Origin: CAYUPI01 sp964446585
Lineage (GTDB): Bacteria; Verrucomicrobiota; Verrucomicrobiia; Limisphaerales; UBA8199
Assembly: GCA_964446585.1 (NCBI GenBank)
Contig: CAYUPI010000112.1
Span: forward strand, 1 to 8,308
Direction of reading: 5' to 3'
Length of the DNA stretch: 8,308 nt
Shown piece by piece: positions 6,665-8,308 of this stretch. The notes beneath the pieces are model-generated. The model was not told where the DNA came from, did not search any database, and saw only the letters and a list, made by a program, of their open reading frames with translations. The position numbers were made by a program, and so were the translations under genes. The stretch's first letter is position 1. Each line of letters opens with the position of its first letter.

Positions 6665-6724
6665 ATCGCGACAAAAGTGACAAGCGGCGCGTGACAAATC
6701 AGCGTGGTTCGGAGGTTCTTTGCT

Positions 6725-6773
6725 TACGTTTCACGCATCATGTTTCACGCATCACGTTTCATGTTTCACGTTT
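6725..6773. repeat. Tandem 7-bp repeat array B, seven units
   Basis: Seven uninterrupted heptamers. On the minus strand they read AAACGTG, AAACATG, AAACGTG, ATGCGTG, AAACATG, ATGCGTG, AAACGTA. Variation is confined to a few positions, and the order alternates between two main types. The array begins 6 bases after the polyketide synthase stop (6780) and fills more than half of the gap to the methyltransferase. The core sequence differs from those of arrays A and C but the period is the same. It has no dyad symmetry that would form a terminator stem. Confidence 0.85.
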
Positions 6774-6779
6774 GACGCC

Positions 6780-7835
6780 TCACTCCACCTCCAGCAACGC
6801 CCCCTGACAACTGAATCCCGCCCCGAAGCTCGACAGCCACCAGTAACCGCTCGGGGCGGAGTCCGCCAGCGCGTTCTGCAGAACGAAAAGGACCGACGCG
6901 CTGCTCAGGTTGCCGAACTCGCGCAGCACGGCGGCGCTCCAGCGCACGTCGTGATCCGACAAGCCAAGCCGCTCCCGCAAGGCCAGCAGCACGTCGCGTC
7001 CCCCCGGGTGCAACACCCAGCCCGCAACTTGCGATCGCGACACGTTGGCCGCACTGAGTACGTCCTGGAGCACGGCGGCAGCGTGCCTGCCGGCGCGTTC
7101 CGGCACTTCCGGTCTCAGAATATTCCGCAGCTTGCCATCTTTCTGTTCGAAGCGCAGAAACTCTCGGTCCTCGGGTCGAAGGACCGAGCCGCTGGCCTTC
7201 CAATGCACGCGCCGATTGCCGTTGGGTTCGTGGGCGAGCACCGCCGCGCCGGCGCCGTCTCCAAAGAGACAAGCGCTAATCAGCACGCCGGGATCTTCGT
7301 CGAAGTACATCGCCGCGCTGCAAACTTCGACGCACACCGAGAGCACTCGCTCGCAGCGGCGCGAGGCCAGCAAAGCCTCAGCCGCGCGCAGATTTGGCAG
7401 CGCTGCCACGCAGCCTTGACCGACCAAATCCAACGTCATCACGTCGGACCGCAGGCCCAGTCGTTCGCCGACGTAACTGGTCAAACCGGGACAAAGATAG
7501 CCCGTGCATGTGCTGATGATGATGGCATCGATTTGATTTGGCTGATTTGAAGCCTGGCTAAGGGCCCGGCGGGCGGCCTCCTCAGCCAGCAGCGGCGCGT
7601 TTTGGATGAAGCGCGCGTTGAGGGCGTCAGGAGTTAGCTCGAAAGCTTGAGCGAGATTGTCGAGCGCCAGGTGCCGAGCGTCGATGCCGTTATTGCCGGT
7701 TAACACCTTTTTGACTATCGCTCGTGCTCGCGTCTGAAGTTGGCGGCTGAGAGGCGAGGCCGCGAAGAATTCCCAGCATTCCCGCTGCGTGTAGCGTTGT
7801 GGCGGCGCAGCCGTCCCCAGGCCGGTGATGAACAT
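6780..7835 (-). CDS. Type III polyketide synthase (chalcone/stilbene-synthase-like)
   Basis: 351-residue homodimer-type ketosynthase that extends an acyl-CoA starter with malonyl-CoA and cyclises the chain to a pyrone, resorcinol or related ring; cytosolic. Thiolase fold with the catalytic triad intact: Cys142 (VGQGCVAALPNL), His276 (WVLHPGGRDVL) and Asn309 (REFGNLSSASVLFVL). FGDGAGAAVL at 191-200 is the usual core strand. The C-terminal loop reads SFGAGFSC (336-343) rather than the plant GFGPG. The residue aligning with the plant gatekeeper Phe215 appears to be Met176, an alignment by eye. Length is typical of bacterial members, shorter than plant enzymes. ATG 7835 starts directly with the first beta strand (FITGLGTAAP); no strong ribosome binding site precedes it. 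It is the first gene of a likely unit with the methyltransferase and FAD oxidoreductase. The product cannot be read from sequence. Confidence 0.93.
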   Translation of the reverse strand: MFITGLGTAAPPQRYTQRECWEFFAASPLSRQLQTRARAIVKKVLTGNNGIDARHLALDNLAQAFELTPDALNARFIQNAPLLAEEAARRALSQASNQPNQIDAIIISTCTGYLCPGLTSYVGERLGLRSDVMTLDLVGQGCVAALPNLRAAEALLASRRCERVLSVCVEVCSAAMYFDEDPGVLISACLFGDGAGAAVLAHEPNGNRRVHWKASGSVLRPEDREFLRFEQKDGKLRNILRPEVPERAGRHAAAVLQDVLSAANVSRSQVAGWVLHPGGRDVLLALRERLGLSDHDVRWSAAVLREFGNLSSASVLFVLQNALADSAPSGYWWLSSFGAGFSCQGALLEVE

Positions 7836-7869
7836 ACGGCAGAATAGCGCGAGTCCTCAAAAAGTGCGA

Positions 7870-7875
7870 GTTATA
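7870..7875 (-). promoter_or_regulatory. Possible -10 box for the polyketide synthase operon
   Basis: TATAAC on the minus strand lies 34 bases before the synthase ATG, which would give a leader of about 27 bases. No good -35 box is found at 16-18 bases; TTGGAT occurs at a 20-base spacing inside the repeat. The hexamer directly follows the T run of the hairpin, so it sits at the first position free for a new promoter after termination. Confidence 0.3.
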
Positions 7876-7876
7876 G

Positions 7877-7988
7877 AAAAACTCCAAACGCCAACATCCA
7901 AGCTCCAGAGATGCTCCAAGATCCAAGCACCAGGGAAGAAGCAAGCATCAAACCTGCAAGTCTTTGGAGCTTGGTTTTTGGAGTTTTT
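7877..7988. terminator. Nested inverted repeat, possible bidirectional terminator
   Basis: A perfect 12-base inverted repeat AAAAACTCCAAA (7877-7888) / TTTGGAGTTTTT (7977-7988) encloses a second perfect 10-base pair CCAAGCTCCA (7898-7907) / TGGAGCTTGG (7965-7974). The loop is about 57 bases and holds a further short pair GATGCT (7910-7915) / AGCATC (7944-7949). A run of five T closes the stem in either reading direction, so it could end transcription of the upstream kinase-like gene on the minus strand. The stem is AT-rich and has an internal bulge, so its strength is uncertain. It may be a by-product of oppositely oriented heptamers. Confidence 0.45.
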
Positions 7989-8017
7989 CTGGAGCTTGGT
8001 TTTTTGGAGCTTGGAAC
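7881..8017. repeat. 7-bp repeat array C in two opposed arms
   Basis: The left arm (7881-7933) reads on the plus strand ACTCCAA, ACGCCAA, CATCCAA, GCTCCAG, then a 4-base slip, then GCTCCAA, GATCCAA, GCACCAG. The right arm (7964-8017) holds the reverse complement type: TTGGAGC, TTGGTTT, TTGGAGT, a 4-base slip, CTGGAGC, TTGGTTT, a 1-base slip, TTGGAGC, TTGGAAC. The consensus is GCTCCAA with a period of 7. The right arm touches the stop codon of the neighbouring gene (8018-8020) with no base between. Between the arms lies a 30-base segment (7934-7963) with no clear repeat. Confidence 0.8.
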
Positions 8018-8308
8018 TTACTTCAGCCCCGCAATGTACCCAAACCGCTGACGAAATTGCTCGGGTGTCATCGACACGCTGGCCGCCAGGCTTTGCAGTT
8101 GCTCGGCGCGCTCGAAGTCGTCGCGCTCAAGCTGAATCATATAATGGCAGGCACATTCGTAAGCTTCGCCATCCACGTTGACCTTGCGCACCTGCATCTT
8201 GCCCGTCTGCGGGTCGAGCATTTTCTCGAAGGGCAACGCCAACATCTTGCCACTCTCGAAGCAAACGATCGCTCCAAATCGGGCCGCGTCCGGAGAAAGC
8301 AGGAATTT
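8018..8308 (-). CDS. C-terminal end of a probable 6-phosphofructokinase (partial)
   Basis: The frame is open to the right edge of the window, so only the last 96 residues are seen and the start is missing; the ATG at 8245 is internal. The segment has a beta-strand pair (FGAIVCFESGKMLALPFEKM), a LDPQTGK turn, VRKVNVDGEAYECACHYMIQLERDDFE, and a helical tail. The pattern of PF..MLDP.TG...VR.V.V....Y..A..YMI.LE..DFE recalls the C-terminal end of long bacterial 6-phosphofructokinases (ATP- or PPi-dependent), which phosphorylate fructose 6-phosphate in glycolysis. The catalytic PFK motifs lie outside the window, so this is recognition from the tail only. It reads toward the polyketide synthase, with the 182-base repeat-filled spacer between them. 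Confidence 0.5.
   Translation of the reverse strand, partial: KFLLSPDAARFGAIVCFESGKMLALPFEKMLDPQTGKMQVRKVNVDGEAYECACHYMIQLERDDFERAEQLQSLAASVSMTPEQFRQRFGYIAGLK

Noticed and set aside
6725..6773. CRISPR array in the polyketide operon spacer
   Set aside because: Units are 7 bases with no spacers and no cas genes; this is a simple tandem repeat.
6720..7550. Plus-strand open frame of 276 codons opposite the polyketide synthase
   Set aside because: Antisense shadow of a gene with an intact catalytic triad; its start lies in the heptamer array and the translation is rich in Gln, Arg, Ala and His with no motif.

Overview
The window is GC-rich, densely packed bacterial chromosomal DNA with nine complete protein genes and one cut off at the right edge. 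No rRNA, tRNA, transposase, CRISPR array or prophage gene was seen. The gene families (a type III polyketide synthase/methyltransferase/flavoprotein cassette, a long-type serine O-acetyltransferase, a PfkB kinase and a GYF_2-cNMP fusion), together with short 7-bp tandem repeats in the spacers, suggest a soil or sediment member of the Verrucomicrobia-Planctomycetes group, perhaps Pedosphaera/Limisphaerales-like. That assignment is inference from family resemblance, not from a marker gene.

Left part (1-3256). A D-2-hydroxyacid (glycerate-type) dehydrogenase on the minus strand is divergent from a 100-residue eight-cysteine zinc-ribbon protein. The zinc-ribbon gene converges, with an 11-base gap, on a GYF_2 + cyclic-nucleotide-binding-domain protein. 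That gene is in turn divergent from cysE (serine O-acetyltransferase).

Right part (3253-8308). Everything here lies on the minus strand. Read in transcription order it is: the C-terminal end of a probable 6-phosphofructokinase; a spacer made of inverted 7-bp repeats that can fold into a terminator-like hairpin; a type III polyketide synthase; a second 7-bp repeat array; a class I SAM methyltransferase; a geranylgeranyl-reductase-like FAD oxidoreductase; thiE; and a PfkB-family sugar kinase. The methyltransferase and FAD genes overlap by GTGA. The thiE TTG start, with its own GGAG site, lies inside the end of the FAD gene. The kinase gene converges on cysE and shares the bases CTAA with it.

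How the genes work together. The synthase, methyltransferase and flavoprotein form a coherent small secondary-metabolite unit: the synthase would make a polyketide ring (pyrone, resorcinol or similar), which the other two would methylate and oxidise or reduce. The product cannot be predicted from sequence alone. thiE appears to be a translationally coupled housekeeping passenger. The least explained signals are three spacers that each hold a period-7 repeat with a different core sequence, each lying within a few bases of a coding end.
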